From positions 1 through 64,000 of the forward strand of contig JBIKVP010000003.1 in assembly GCA_044356745.1 (NCBI GenBank): 64,000 nt of DNA. Direction: 5' to 3'. Under the pieces are notes generated by a model. The model was given only the letters and a program-made list of their open reading frames with translations, searched no databases and was not told the origin of the DNA. Below, one piece after another: positions 57,041 to 64,000 of this stretch. The stretch's first letter is position 1. Each line of letters starts with the position of its first letter. The DNA is from JBIKVP01 sp044356745. Lineage in GTDB: Bacteria; Pseudomonadota; Alphaproteobacteria; Rhizobiales; Beijerinckiaceae. The position numbers and the translations under genes are program-made.

Positions 57041-59554
57041 ATGCGAAAATCGTGTGTGACGTTATTCAGCTCTATCTCCGTTATAGCAATGACAACATCT
57101 GCAAGTGCAAGCGTCCTGCAAACGTTAAGTCAAATCGGTTTAAACATTCAAACCCATCATATCACAGGATTAGTCGCTTCGATTGGCGTGAGTATTTTCG
57201 CTGCTACAACAGCTGTTTTTTATGTCAGAGAGCGCAACATTTGGCAGGAACGCGAACGTGACATGTCTGATCAGATTGCACATTTGCAAGAACGCGCTGA
57301 TCTGGCCGATTTGATGATCGTTGCTGAACCTAAAATGGTGATTATTTGGCGCACACGTGACGCACGCCCAGTCATCGAAGGCTCTCTTAAAGAGATTGCA
57401 CCAGCGACAACCTCAATTTTAGGCTTTGGCCAATGGCTGCCACCACAACAGGCATCGCAAATTGATAACGCGATTGAGCGCTTAAAAATGCGCGGTGAGG
57501 CATTTAAAATGGTGCTTGAAAGCGTGAATGGTCGTCACATTGAAGCAGTGGGACAAGCGGTAGGGCGTCAGGCGATTGTACGACTTCAAGAAGTCACATT
57601 ACTGCGTCACAAACTTGTGAAATGTGAAAAAGCATTGACGATTAAAACCCGTGAAGCAGCGCTTTTTCAGGCATTTGCTCAGCATATTCCACATCCAGCG
57701 TGGCTGCGAGATTCTTCTGGCGTTTTAGTCTGGTGCAACACAGCCTATGAGATTGCTGTTGAAGGCGCGAGCTCTAAACCGAATGGTGAATTTGCCCCGA
57801 TCCCTGAACTTCTTGAGCGCATTGACCGCGAAGAGGCAGAGGAGAAACGCAAGAAAGAAGAGCCTTTTCGCAAACGCATTACCTCAGTTGTGGCAGGTGC
57901 GCGCCGTCTGCTTGATGTTTACGAACAGTCCAGTTTGGAAGGTTTCATCGGCATAGCGGTTGATGTCAACGAAGTGCATGACTTGCAACTTGATATTGAG
58001 CGCCAGAAAGCGGCACATGTACGCACCCTCAATACGGTGCGTACAGGGGTTGCGGTGTTCAATGGAGCCCAGCATTTAATCTTTCACAACAGTGCATATC
58101 GTGATGTGTTTTCACTTGATGCAGCATTTCTTGAAAATGAACCAAGCGATGGGGAAGTTCTGGATCGTTTGCGAAGTGAGCGCAAATTACCTGAACAGTC
58201 TGATTTCAAAATCTGGAAAGCCCAACATTTAGCCGCCTATCAATCTGTGGAAACAAAAGAAGAGTGGTGGCATTTGCCCGATGGCCGCACATTACGAGTC
58301 ACCATTCATCCGAATTCACGCGATGGGGTGACCTATCTCTTTGACGATGTGACCGAGCAACTTCACCTTGAATCACGCTATAATGCGTTCATGCGGGTGC
58401 AAAATGAAACGCTCGATACACTCCAAGAAGGGGTTGCGGTGTTTGGTTCGGACGGGTTGTTTAAGTTCTGCAACCCTGCTTTTGTTAAGCTCTGGTCATT
58501 GCCCGATGATCTCATCAAACGGCTTGATACATCTGAGTCAGTGCATATTGATGAAATTGCCCACGCGACACGCGCCATAACCCTTGATGATCCGGCATGG
58601 AGTGAAATCAAGGCCGTGGTCGTGGGACTTTATGATGCCCGTAAATCACGTGCGTTCCGCATTCCACTTGTTAATGGTACGCATCTTGATGGCGCTGTCG
58701 CACCGCTGCCTGAAGGTGCGACATTGATCACCTTCACCGATGTTACAGCCACGGTTAATGTGGAGCGTGCCTTGACAGAGCGTAACGATGCACTTGAGCA
58801 AGCATCACAACTGCGTGATAATTTTGTACATCATGTCTCGTATGAACTGCGTTCACCACTCACCTCAATTATTGGCTTTTCACAGATGCTCAGTGATGAA
58901 ACGTTTGGTGCGCTCAACCCCAAACAGCGCGAATACACGTCGCACATCATGCAATCGTCGGCGACCTTATTAGGTATCGTCAACGATATTCTTGATCTGG
59001 CAACGATTGATAACGGCCTGATTGAGCTCAATCTCGACAAGGTGGATGTGTCGCAATCGCTTCAAGAGGTCGCCCACGCCCTTAAAGAGCGCTTGAATGA
59101 GAGCGAGCTTGATCTAAAAATCGACGTATCAGATGATGCCGCGTCCATGATTGGCGATGCTAAGCGTATCCGTCAGGTGGTCTATAATCTGCTTTCAAAT
59201 GCGATTGGTTTTTCATCAAAAGGTCAAAAAATCACAATCACTGCCGCACGTGATGAAGGTGGCTATCTGCGTATTACAGTGACAGATCAAGGGCGGGGCA
59301 TTCCACAAGAAGTACAGGATAAAGTGTTTCATCGGTTTGAAACGCACGCTCTAGGATCCCGTCATCGCGGTGTCGGTTTGGGCTTAGCGATTGTTCGCGC
59401 TTTTGTTGAACTTCATGGCGGACATGTCTCATTGCAATCCCAAGAGGGGAAAGGCACAGCTGTCACCTGTCATTTCCCAGATCAGCGCATTCAGCCACCG
59501 ATAAAAGATGAGAATAACACGCAAAACACCGCTTCAAAGGCACAGGCAGCATGA
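57041..59554 (+). CDS. divL: DivL-type pseudo-histidine kinase (cell-cycle regulator)
   Basis: DivL links the DivK state to the CckA-ChpT-CtrA phosphorelay. The ~837-aa protein has an N-terminal hydrophobic anchor (two segments within the first ~60 residues), PAS-like domains over ~60-560, and a kinase module. The H-box reads HVSYELRSPLTSIIGF: Tyr near residue 601 stands where the phospho-accepting His should be, the hallmark of DivL. The ATP-binding domain is intact (VVYNLLSNAIGFS; DQGRGIP; GVGLGLAIVRAF). The start at 57041 places the anchor first and has AGG upstream; an ATG at 56966 is possible. Its stop overlaps tsaE (ATGA), the gene that also follows divL in relatives. Confidence 0.9.
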   Translation: MRKSCVTLFSSISVIAMTTSASASVLQTLSQIGLNIQTHHITGLVASIGVSIFAATTAVFYVRERNIWQERERDMSDQIAHLQERADLADLMIVAEPKMVIIWRTRDARPVIEGSLKEIAPATTSILGFGQWLPPQQASQIDNAIERLKMRGEAFKMVLESVNGRHIEAVGQAVGRQAIVRLQEVTLLRHKLVKCEKALTIKTREAALFQAFAQHIPHPAWLRDSSGVLVWCNTAYEIAVEGASSKPNGEFAPIPELLERIDREEAEEKRKKEEPFRKRITSVVAGARRLLDVYEQSSLEGFIGIAVDVNEVHDLQLDIERQKAAHVRTLNTVRTGVAVFNGAQHLIFHNSAYRDVFSLDAAFLENEPSDGEVLDRLRSERKLPEQSDFKIWKAQHLAAYQSVETKEEWWHLPDGRTLRVTIHPNSRDGVTYLFDDVTEQLHLESRYNAFMRVQNETLDTLQEGVAVFGSDGLFKFCNPAFVKLWSLPDDLIKRLDTSESVHIDEIAHATRAITLDDPAWSEIKAVVVGLYDARKSRAFRIPLVNGTHLDGAVAPLPEGATLITFTDVTATVNVERALTERNDALEQASQLRDNFVHHVSYELRSPLTSIIGFSQMLSDETFGALNPKQREYTSHIMQSSATLLGIVNDILDLATIDNGLIELNLDKVDVSQSLQEVAHALKERLNESELDLKIDVSDDAASMIGDAKRIRQVVYNLLSNAIGFSSKGQKITITAARDEGGYLRITVTDQGRGIPQEVQDKVFHRFETHALGSRHRGVGLGLAIVRAFVELHGGHVSLQSQEGKGTAVTCHFPDQRIQPPIKDENNTQNTASKAQAA

Positions 59555-61173
59555 GTGCTTATGAAGCCCCTAACCGAAGTGATGTCGCTGTTTGGACATT
59601 AAAACTGCCCGATGAAGTGGCAACAGGGCGTATTGCGCAATATTTAGCGCCTTTGCTTGGTCCAGGCGATATGATCACCCTCACGGGCGGTTTAGGCGCA
59701 GGAAAAACGGCATTCGCACGCTGCTTGATACGTGCACTCGCACATGATGAAACGCTGGAAGTACCAAGCCCGACCTTTACACTTGTGCAGACCTATGATG
59801 TCCCCGCGACAACCTCACAGGCTGCGCAATTACAAAATAAAACGTCTACGTCTCGCGCTCCCATGCTCGCGGTTCAACATCTTGATTTATTTCGTCTACA
59901 GGGTCCTGAGGATCTTCAAGCGCTTGATTTTGAAGAGAGTGTTGATCACGCACTCACACTCATAGAATGGCCAGAGCGCGCCGCGTCCGTTTTACCTCCC
60001 GACCGCCTTGATATCATGTTGCGGCTTTTACTCGGTACAAAGACACAAGAGCGGCTTTTAACATTGTCAGGCTATGGTTTATGGCGTGAACGTTTAAGAC
60101 GTGCGCAAGATATTTACCGGTTACTTCATGCGGCAGGATGGGCGCAGGCGCGTCGCGAGTATCTTCAAGGGGATGCGTCAAGCCGTGCTTATGAGCGTTT
60201 GTTCAAACCCGATGGACAAAGCGCTATTCTCATGATCTCTCCACCTCGTCCTGATGGTCCACCCATTCGGCGCGGAAAATCCTACAGCGCGATTGCTAAA
60301 CTGGCAGAAAACGTGGAAGCATTTGTGGCATTGGCGCGAGGTTTGCGCCAAAATGGCTTGAGTGCTCCCGATATTTTGTTCGCTGATCTTGATGCAGGAC
60401 TGTTGCTCATTGAAGATTTCGGTCTTGAGAGCGTGCTCATCAACGGCGCCCCTGATGCAGAGCGCTATCTTGCCAGCATTGATGCACTCGCACACCTTCA
60501 CACTAAAAATGTGTCGAATACACTACCCGTCACGCATGAGCGTCATCATATTGTCCCCCCCTATGATCTTGAAGCATTCCTGATTGAGGCGGAGCTTATT
60601 CTTGACTGGTATATGCCCCATATTGCAGGCAGTTTGATCTCAGCGGCATCACGTGCGGAATTTCTGAACCTGTGGACGAATGCGCTTGAGCCCGTGCTTC
60701 ACGCACCAACGACATGGGTGCTGCGCGATTATCACTCGCCCAATATCATGTGGGTTGAGGGACGCTCTGGTGTGCGCCGCGTTGGTATTTTAGATTTTCA
60801 AGATGCAGTGATGGGTCACGCGGCCTATGATGTGGTGTCACTGGCACAAGATGCACGCGTAAATGTGCCGCTTGATCTGGAGCTTAAACTGCTCACGCGC
60901 TATGGTGCGCTGCGTCGCGCGTCTGATCCAGATTTTGATGTTGGTGGTTTTGCCCGTGCCTACGCGCTTCTTGGTGCGCAACGGGCAACAAAAATCCTCG
61001 GCATTTTTGCGCGTCTTGATAAGCGTGATCGCAAGCCGCAATATCTCAAGCACCTCCCACGCGTGGAAAGTTATCTAAAGCGCAACCTTGATCATCCCGC
61101 CCTTGCTCCCTTAAAAACATGGTACATGACCCAAATTCCGAGCCTTTTTGCGGTGAAACAACCAAAAGCTTGA
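59551..61173 (+). CDS. tsaE: TsaE fused to an AmgK-type sugar kinase
   Basis: Residues 1-~170 are TsaE, the ATPase of the t6A tRNA-modification complex (Walker A LTGGLGAGKTAFARCLIRAL; VPSPTFTLVQTYD; HLDLFRLQGPEDL). Residues ~190-540 are an aminoglycoside-phosphotransferase-like kinase related to AmgK, the anomeric MurNAc/GlcNAc kinase of wall recycling (catalytic loop RDYHSPNIMW; metal motif LDFQDAVMG). Such fusions are known in Hyphomicrobiales. A MurU-type partner gene does not follow in this window. Confidence 0.92.
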   Translation: MSAYEAPNRSDVAVWTLKLPDEVATGRIAQYLAPLLGPGDMITLTGGLGAGKTAFARCLIRALAHDETLEVPSPTFTLVQTYDVPATTSQAAQLQNKTSTSRAPMLAVQHLDLFRLQGPEDLQALDFEESVDHALTLIEWPERAASVLPPDRLDIMLRLLLGTKTQERLLTLSGYGLWRERLRRAQDIYRLLHAAGWAQARREYLQGDASSRAYERLFKPDGQSAILMISPPRPDGPPIRRGKSYSAIAKLAENVEAFVALARGLRQNGLSAPDILFADLDAGLLLIEDFGLESVLINGAPDAERYLASIDALAHLHTKNVSNTLPVTHERHHIVPPYDLEAFLIEAELILDWYMPHIAGSLISAASRAEFLNLWTNALEPVLHAPTTWVLRDYHSPNIMWVEGRSGVRRVGILDFQDAVMGHAAYDVVSLAQDARVNVPLDLELKLLTRYGALRRASDPDFDVGGFARAYALLGAQRATKILGIFARLDKRDRKPQYLKHLPRVESYLKRNLDHPALAPLKTWYMTQIPSLFAVKQPKA

Positions 61174-61315
61174 GGAAGACCAAAAAGTCCTGACAATACT
61201 GCGCGCCCTAAAAATCTAAAAAATGCAAAATAAAAGATCGACTTTTTGAGGAGATATTGCGCAACCCAAATGAATTTAAAAAACTGCGAAAATTTGATTG
61301 TCATTTATGACAATA

Positions 61316-61391
61316 TGGCGCGCCCTACGGGAATCGAACCCGTGTTTTCGCCGTGAAAGGGCGACGTCCTAGACCGCTAGACGAAGGGCGC
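61316..61391 (-). tRNA. tRNA-Glu (anticodon TTC)
   Basis: This is a 76-nt minus-strand cloverleaf. GCGCCCT pairs with AGGGCGC, the discriminator is G, and CCA is encoded. The loop CTTTCAC between TCGCC and GGCGA gives anticodon TTC. Flanking sequence is AT-rich. Confidence 0.95.
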
Positions 61392-61598
61392 TGACACAAC
61401 ATTGATCGTCAAGGATCAATCCATGTGTGGCCGTGTATAAAAGGGATTACACAACGGCGCAAGGGGCATAACAACGCTTTGGTTGATTTTTGATGGTTTT
61501 TTAACGACAGTGTCAATAACGGTGACAACCTCATGCTTTTTGGCAACTTTTATATGCTCTCATGTTGGCAATATGCTGTTGTTTGAAGGCTTTTGATC
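61392..61598. other. Intergenic region after tRNA-Glu
   Basis: This 207-bp interval holds the tRNA-Glu promoter (minus strand) and the start region of the RDD gene. No other feature is visible. Confidence 0.4.
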
Positions 61599-62315
61599 AT
61601 GGTTTCTAATTCACCGTTTACATCCGGAGCGCAATTTCCTGAGCGCGTGGGGCGCAAACTGCCAGACACAAAAGGGATGCAAACGGTTTCAAAGTCACTT
61701 GAAACGATGTTGTATAAGCCCGCGACACATATTTCCAATGTGCCTGCATCCACCGAGCCCACATCGCAAAAAACGCCGCCCTTTAAACGATGGACAGTGC
61801 CGAGCATTCTTAACAAAAAATATGCACAGCCTTCTCAAACGCTGCCAATGTCAGGAGCGCTATATAAAGGTGTTTTATGGCGCAGGATCATCGCTTTTGG
61901 CATTGATCTTCTTATCATTTCCATCATCGTTGCCATGTTATCGCGCGTGCTTGCTGTGATTGGTGTTAAATTGGCCCTATGGGGCGCAAAAGGTTGGAGC
62001 ACAACAGTTTATGCATCGCTCGGTTTTATAACCACCATGGCTTACAATGCGCTTCAAATTGGCGGCGAGAAACAAGCAACGCTTGGTATGCAGATCATCG
62101 GATTGAAAGTGACGACACCAGTGGGTGGGCGGCCAGCCTTAAAAAGCGATGTGATTCATGTGGGACTATTTTATGTCCTCTCAGCAATGGTGTTTCCAGT
62201 CATCATTGACTTTATATCCGCGCTGCAACGCTCTGATCGACGCACCTTGAGAGATCGTTTAAGCGGTTATGTGGTTGTACGCGCGAATGAATATGATCGT
62301 ATGCAGTTAAGATGA
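61599..62315 (+). CDS. RDD family membrane protein
   Basis: The ~238-aa protein has a polar N-terminal part of ~85 residues rich in Ser, Thr and Pro. The RDD domain follows: LYKGVLWRRIIAFGIDLLI with the Arg and Asp of the name, a second helix, QATLGMQIIGLKV, and a closing DRRTLRDRLSGYVVV. Three transmembrane helices are visible. Function is unknown; some members affect ion exchange. The ATG at 61599 is the likely start, since the TTG at 61593 is too close to AAGG. Confidence 0.88.
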   Translation: MVSNSPFTSGAQFPERVGRKLPDTKGMQTVSKSLETMLYKPATHISNVPASTEPTSQKTPPFKRWTVPSILNKKYAQPSQTLPMSGALYKGVLWRRIIAFGIDLLIISIIVAMLSRVLAVIGVKLALWGAKGWSTTVYASLGFITTMAYNALQIGGEKQATLGMQIIGLKVTTPVGGRPALKSDVIHVGLFYVLSAMVFPVIIDFISALQRSDRRTLRDRLSGYVVVRANEYDRMQLR

Positions 62316-62544
62316 TACGCTTTTTCATACATCCGACAAAATAAGCGGTGAGAGCGCGTTTCTGATGTCGCGTTCTGCAACATGCGGGTTGTTAAAAAGA
62401 AATGCACTCTCAATGCTCTTTAAAGTGCTTGACCCATTGAGTGCGAAGAGAAATTGCCGCACAATGGAACTCATCGTATCCTTGATGCGTCTTTTTATCG
62501 TGCCTTCACATAATAGGCATTGAATACCACAGGAATCGTGACCC

Positions 62545-63312
62545 GTGACCAGCCAGCCGCGTGACGCGCCGACCTTTTATCTGACACCGCCCTCACCATG
62601 TCCTTATTTACCGGATCGTGAGGAGCGTAAGGTATTTACGCATCTTGTTGGGCGTCAGGCGCCCGATTTAAATGATGTGCTCACGCAAGGAGGCTTTCGT
62701 CGCTCTCAAACGATTGCTTATCGCCCCGCGTGCGATGTTTGCCGCGCCTGTATTTCGACACGCGTGATTGTGCCGGCTTTTACGCCTAACGCAACCCGTC
62801 GACGCATCCTTAAGCGCAATGCCCGTTTAATAGGTTCTGCTGGCCCTAATCAGGCAACCTCAGAGCAATATTCTTTGTTTCGTCGTTACGTTGATTCGCG
62901 CCATGCCGAGGGCGGTATGGCGGACATGACCATGCTCGATTATGCGATGATGGTTGAAGAAAGCCATGTTAACACGCAACTGATTGAATATCGTTTTCAC
63001 GGCGTTGATAGTCACATTACAGGCCGTGGTGAAGGTGATCTGATCGCAGTTGCGCTCACAGACCGTCTCAAAGACGGCCTGTCGATGGTTTATTCGTTTT
63101 ATGATCCTGAACGTGCTGATTTAAGTTTAGGCACGTATATGATTTTGGATCACATCGCACGGGCGCGCAAACAAGGTCTGACTTATATTTATCTCGGTTA
63201 TTGGGTCGAGGGATCACCAAAAATGGGTTATAAAGCGCGCTTTACGCCGCAAGAGCGTCTTCAACCTGAAGGGTGGATGCTTTATCAAGACCCGCCTTCA
63301 TATGATCCGTGA
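62545..63312 (+). CDS. bpt: Aspartate/glutamate leucyltransferase
   Basis: Bpt transfers Leu from Leu-tRNA to proteins with N-terminal Asp or Glu, marking them for ClpAP. The 255-aa protein of the ATE family has [16 protein letters not shown] and the Cys pair in [13 protein letters not shown] near the start, and the acyltransferase part [33 protein letters not shown]. The start GTG at 62545 has AGGAA 9 nt upstream. It stands alone. Confidence 0.93.
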   Translation: MTSQPRDAPTFYLTPPSPCPYLPDREERKVFTHLVGRQAPDLNDVLTQGGFRRSQTIAYRPACDVCRACISTRVIVPAFTPNATRRRILKRNARLIGSAGPNQATSEQYSLFRRYVDSRHAEGGMADMTMLDYAMMVEESHVNTQLIEYRFHGVDSHITGRGEGDLIAVALTDRLKDGLSMVYSFYDPERADLSLGTYMILDHIARARKQGLTYIYLGYWVEGSPKMGYKARFTPQERLQPEGWMLYQDPPSYDP

Positions 63313-63446
63313 TCTTTTAGTAGACATTTGCTTTAAATCACGCCAAAAGTTGTAATAGTTCGTTTACATTTCAAATGAGTTTATCGCTTAAATCCTAGGC
63401 TGAGTTTCACATCAACTATCAACTACATTCAATGAAACTGGAGAAC

Positions 63447-64000
63447 GTGAGTTTGAGCGTCGCGTCAAAAACTGAGGCTTTGTCATTTCGGGATTATGTG
63501 CGTTTATCGCCTCTCGCGTATAAAGGCGTTGCCTGCAATATGCGTTTAGCGGCGGCGCGTGGTTTGGCGCGGGTGCGCCCGATGGGCGGCATTGCGCCTG
63601 AGCGTTTATTGCTTGTGCCTCATGATCTGCGCACCAGTGACCCTACGATCGCGGAAGATATTTATTCAGGATATTATGTATTTGATGGCCGCCTCGTTAC
63701 AACGCGAGGGCAGTCACCTTTTGATTATCCAGCACCTTCAAAAGGATGGGCTGAAAGTTTATGTGGTTTTGGTTGGCTCAGACATTTAAGGGCAGCCCAT
63801 ACACCGCTTGCAAGAGCTAATGGCCGTGCGCTCGTTAATGAATTCATTATTTCTTCTCATGCGCGACATGGTATTGCCGCAACACCTAAAGTGATGGCAC
63901 GGCGCATGATTGCGTTTTTATCGCAATCTCCTCTTGTGCTTGAGGGTGCAGACCACGATTTTTATCGCGCTTTTCTCAAAGCGATTGTGTCTGATGCCAA
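63447..64000 (+). CDS. Heparinase II/III family protein (partial, 5' end)
   Basis: The frame runs off the window edge after 184 codons. The visible part matches the N-terminal region of alphaproteobacterial heparinase II/III-like proteins: LLLVPHDLRTSDPTIAEDIY, SGYYVFDGRLV, SPFDYPAPSKGWAESLCGFGWLRHLRAAHT, and LVLEGADHDFYRAFLK. Such proteins are predicted uronic-acid polysaccharide lyases or envelope enzymes; the substrate is not known. The GTG at 63447 has GGAG 5 nt upstream. Confidence 0.85.
   Translation, partial: MSLSVASKTEALSFRDYVRLSPLAYKGVACNMRLAAARGLARVRPMGGIAPERLLLVPHDLRTSDPTIAEDIYSGYYVFDGRLVTTRGQSPFDYPAPSKGWAESLCGFGWLRHLRAAHTPLARANGRALVNEFIISSHARHGIAATPKVMARRMIAFLSQSPLVLEGADHDFYRAFLKAIVSDA

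Noticed and set aside
61201..61327. Tail copy of tRNA-Glu (GCGCGCCCTA at 61201 and again at 61318)
   Set aside because: Only ten bases match, the CCA is not preserved, and the spacer landmarks of the tRNA-Arg repeats are absent.

Overview
The window reads as a chromosome segment of an alphaproteobacterium, most likely Hyphomicrobiales-like with moderate-to-low GC. The evidence is a set of lineage-typical genes and arrangements: a DivL pseudo-kinase with Tyr at the phospho-acceptor, fused IspDF, a TsaE-sugar kinase fusion, the NDUFS4-type complex I subunit, a DUF3126 protein, the Bpt leucyltransferase, a Pls-like NRPS terminal protein, and a candidate serC RNA leader. No rRNA operon, CRISPR array, complete IS element or prophage was found. 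Four tRNA genes are present (two Arg, one Pro, one Glu), all on the minus strand and all with encoded CCA.

Layout. 0-15 kb: tRNA-Arg(CCT) with tandem tail repeats, a nuclease-like exported protein, the serC-x-serA locus (disturbed by an AT-rich insertion), a large NRPS-like protein, nadK, trhO, a membrane protein coupled to a phosphohexomutase, and tRNA-Arg(TCT) with its own tail copy. 15-18.3 kb: complex I subunit, two orphan genes, tRNA-Pro. 18.5-28.3 kb (plus strand): MAPEG protein, enoyl-CoA hydratase, DapA-like lyase, RhlE helicase, GGDEF cyclase, Ppx, DgoK-like kinase, glycosyltransferase. 28.3-38 kb: cell-wall genes (lytic transglycosylase, L,D-transpeptidase, LpoA-like lipoprotein) around a CPA2 antiporter and TsaC. 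38-49.8 kb: galU, ruvC, dapA, smpB, groESL, pncC, ispDF, a DUF482 protein, nagZ, a MaoC hydratase/CoA-lyase pair and DUF3126. 49.8-52.2 kb: a mosaic island made of gene 3' ends and AT-rich orphan genes. 52.2-64 kb: RNA methyltransferases, a phosphatase, cmk, xerC, divL, tsaE-kinase, tRNA-Glu, an RDD protein, bpt, and the start of a heparinase-family gene.

How genes work together. serC and serA make serine. PMM/PGM and GalU supply sugar nucleotides. Slt, L,D-transpeptidase, the LpoA-like lipoprotein, NagZ, and possibly the anomeric sugar kinase fused to TsaE act in peptidoglycan growth and recycling. TsaC and TsaE both serve t6A tRNA modification. DivL belongs to the CckA-ChpT-CtrA cell-cycle circuit, and a perfect CtrA-type box lies upstream of it.

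The most unusual content lies outside the housekeeping genes. (1) Two tRNA-Arg genes are followed by partial copies of their own 3' ends in repeat units of 92-95 bp, and a related hairpin recurs after smpB. (2) Two AT-rich inserts are flanked by a duplicated end of the neighbouring gene: the serA start, and the 3' end of a TrmA/RlmD-type methyltransferase gene. (3) Three orphan reading frames share a short glycine/lysine start motif (MG...G-x-G-K). One of them carries a C-terminal HDxxHx11E motif, the metal-binding signature of Coq4. All functional statements come from reading the sequence; no database search was possible.
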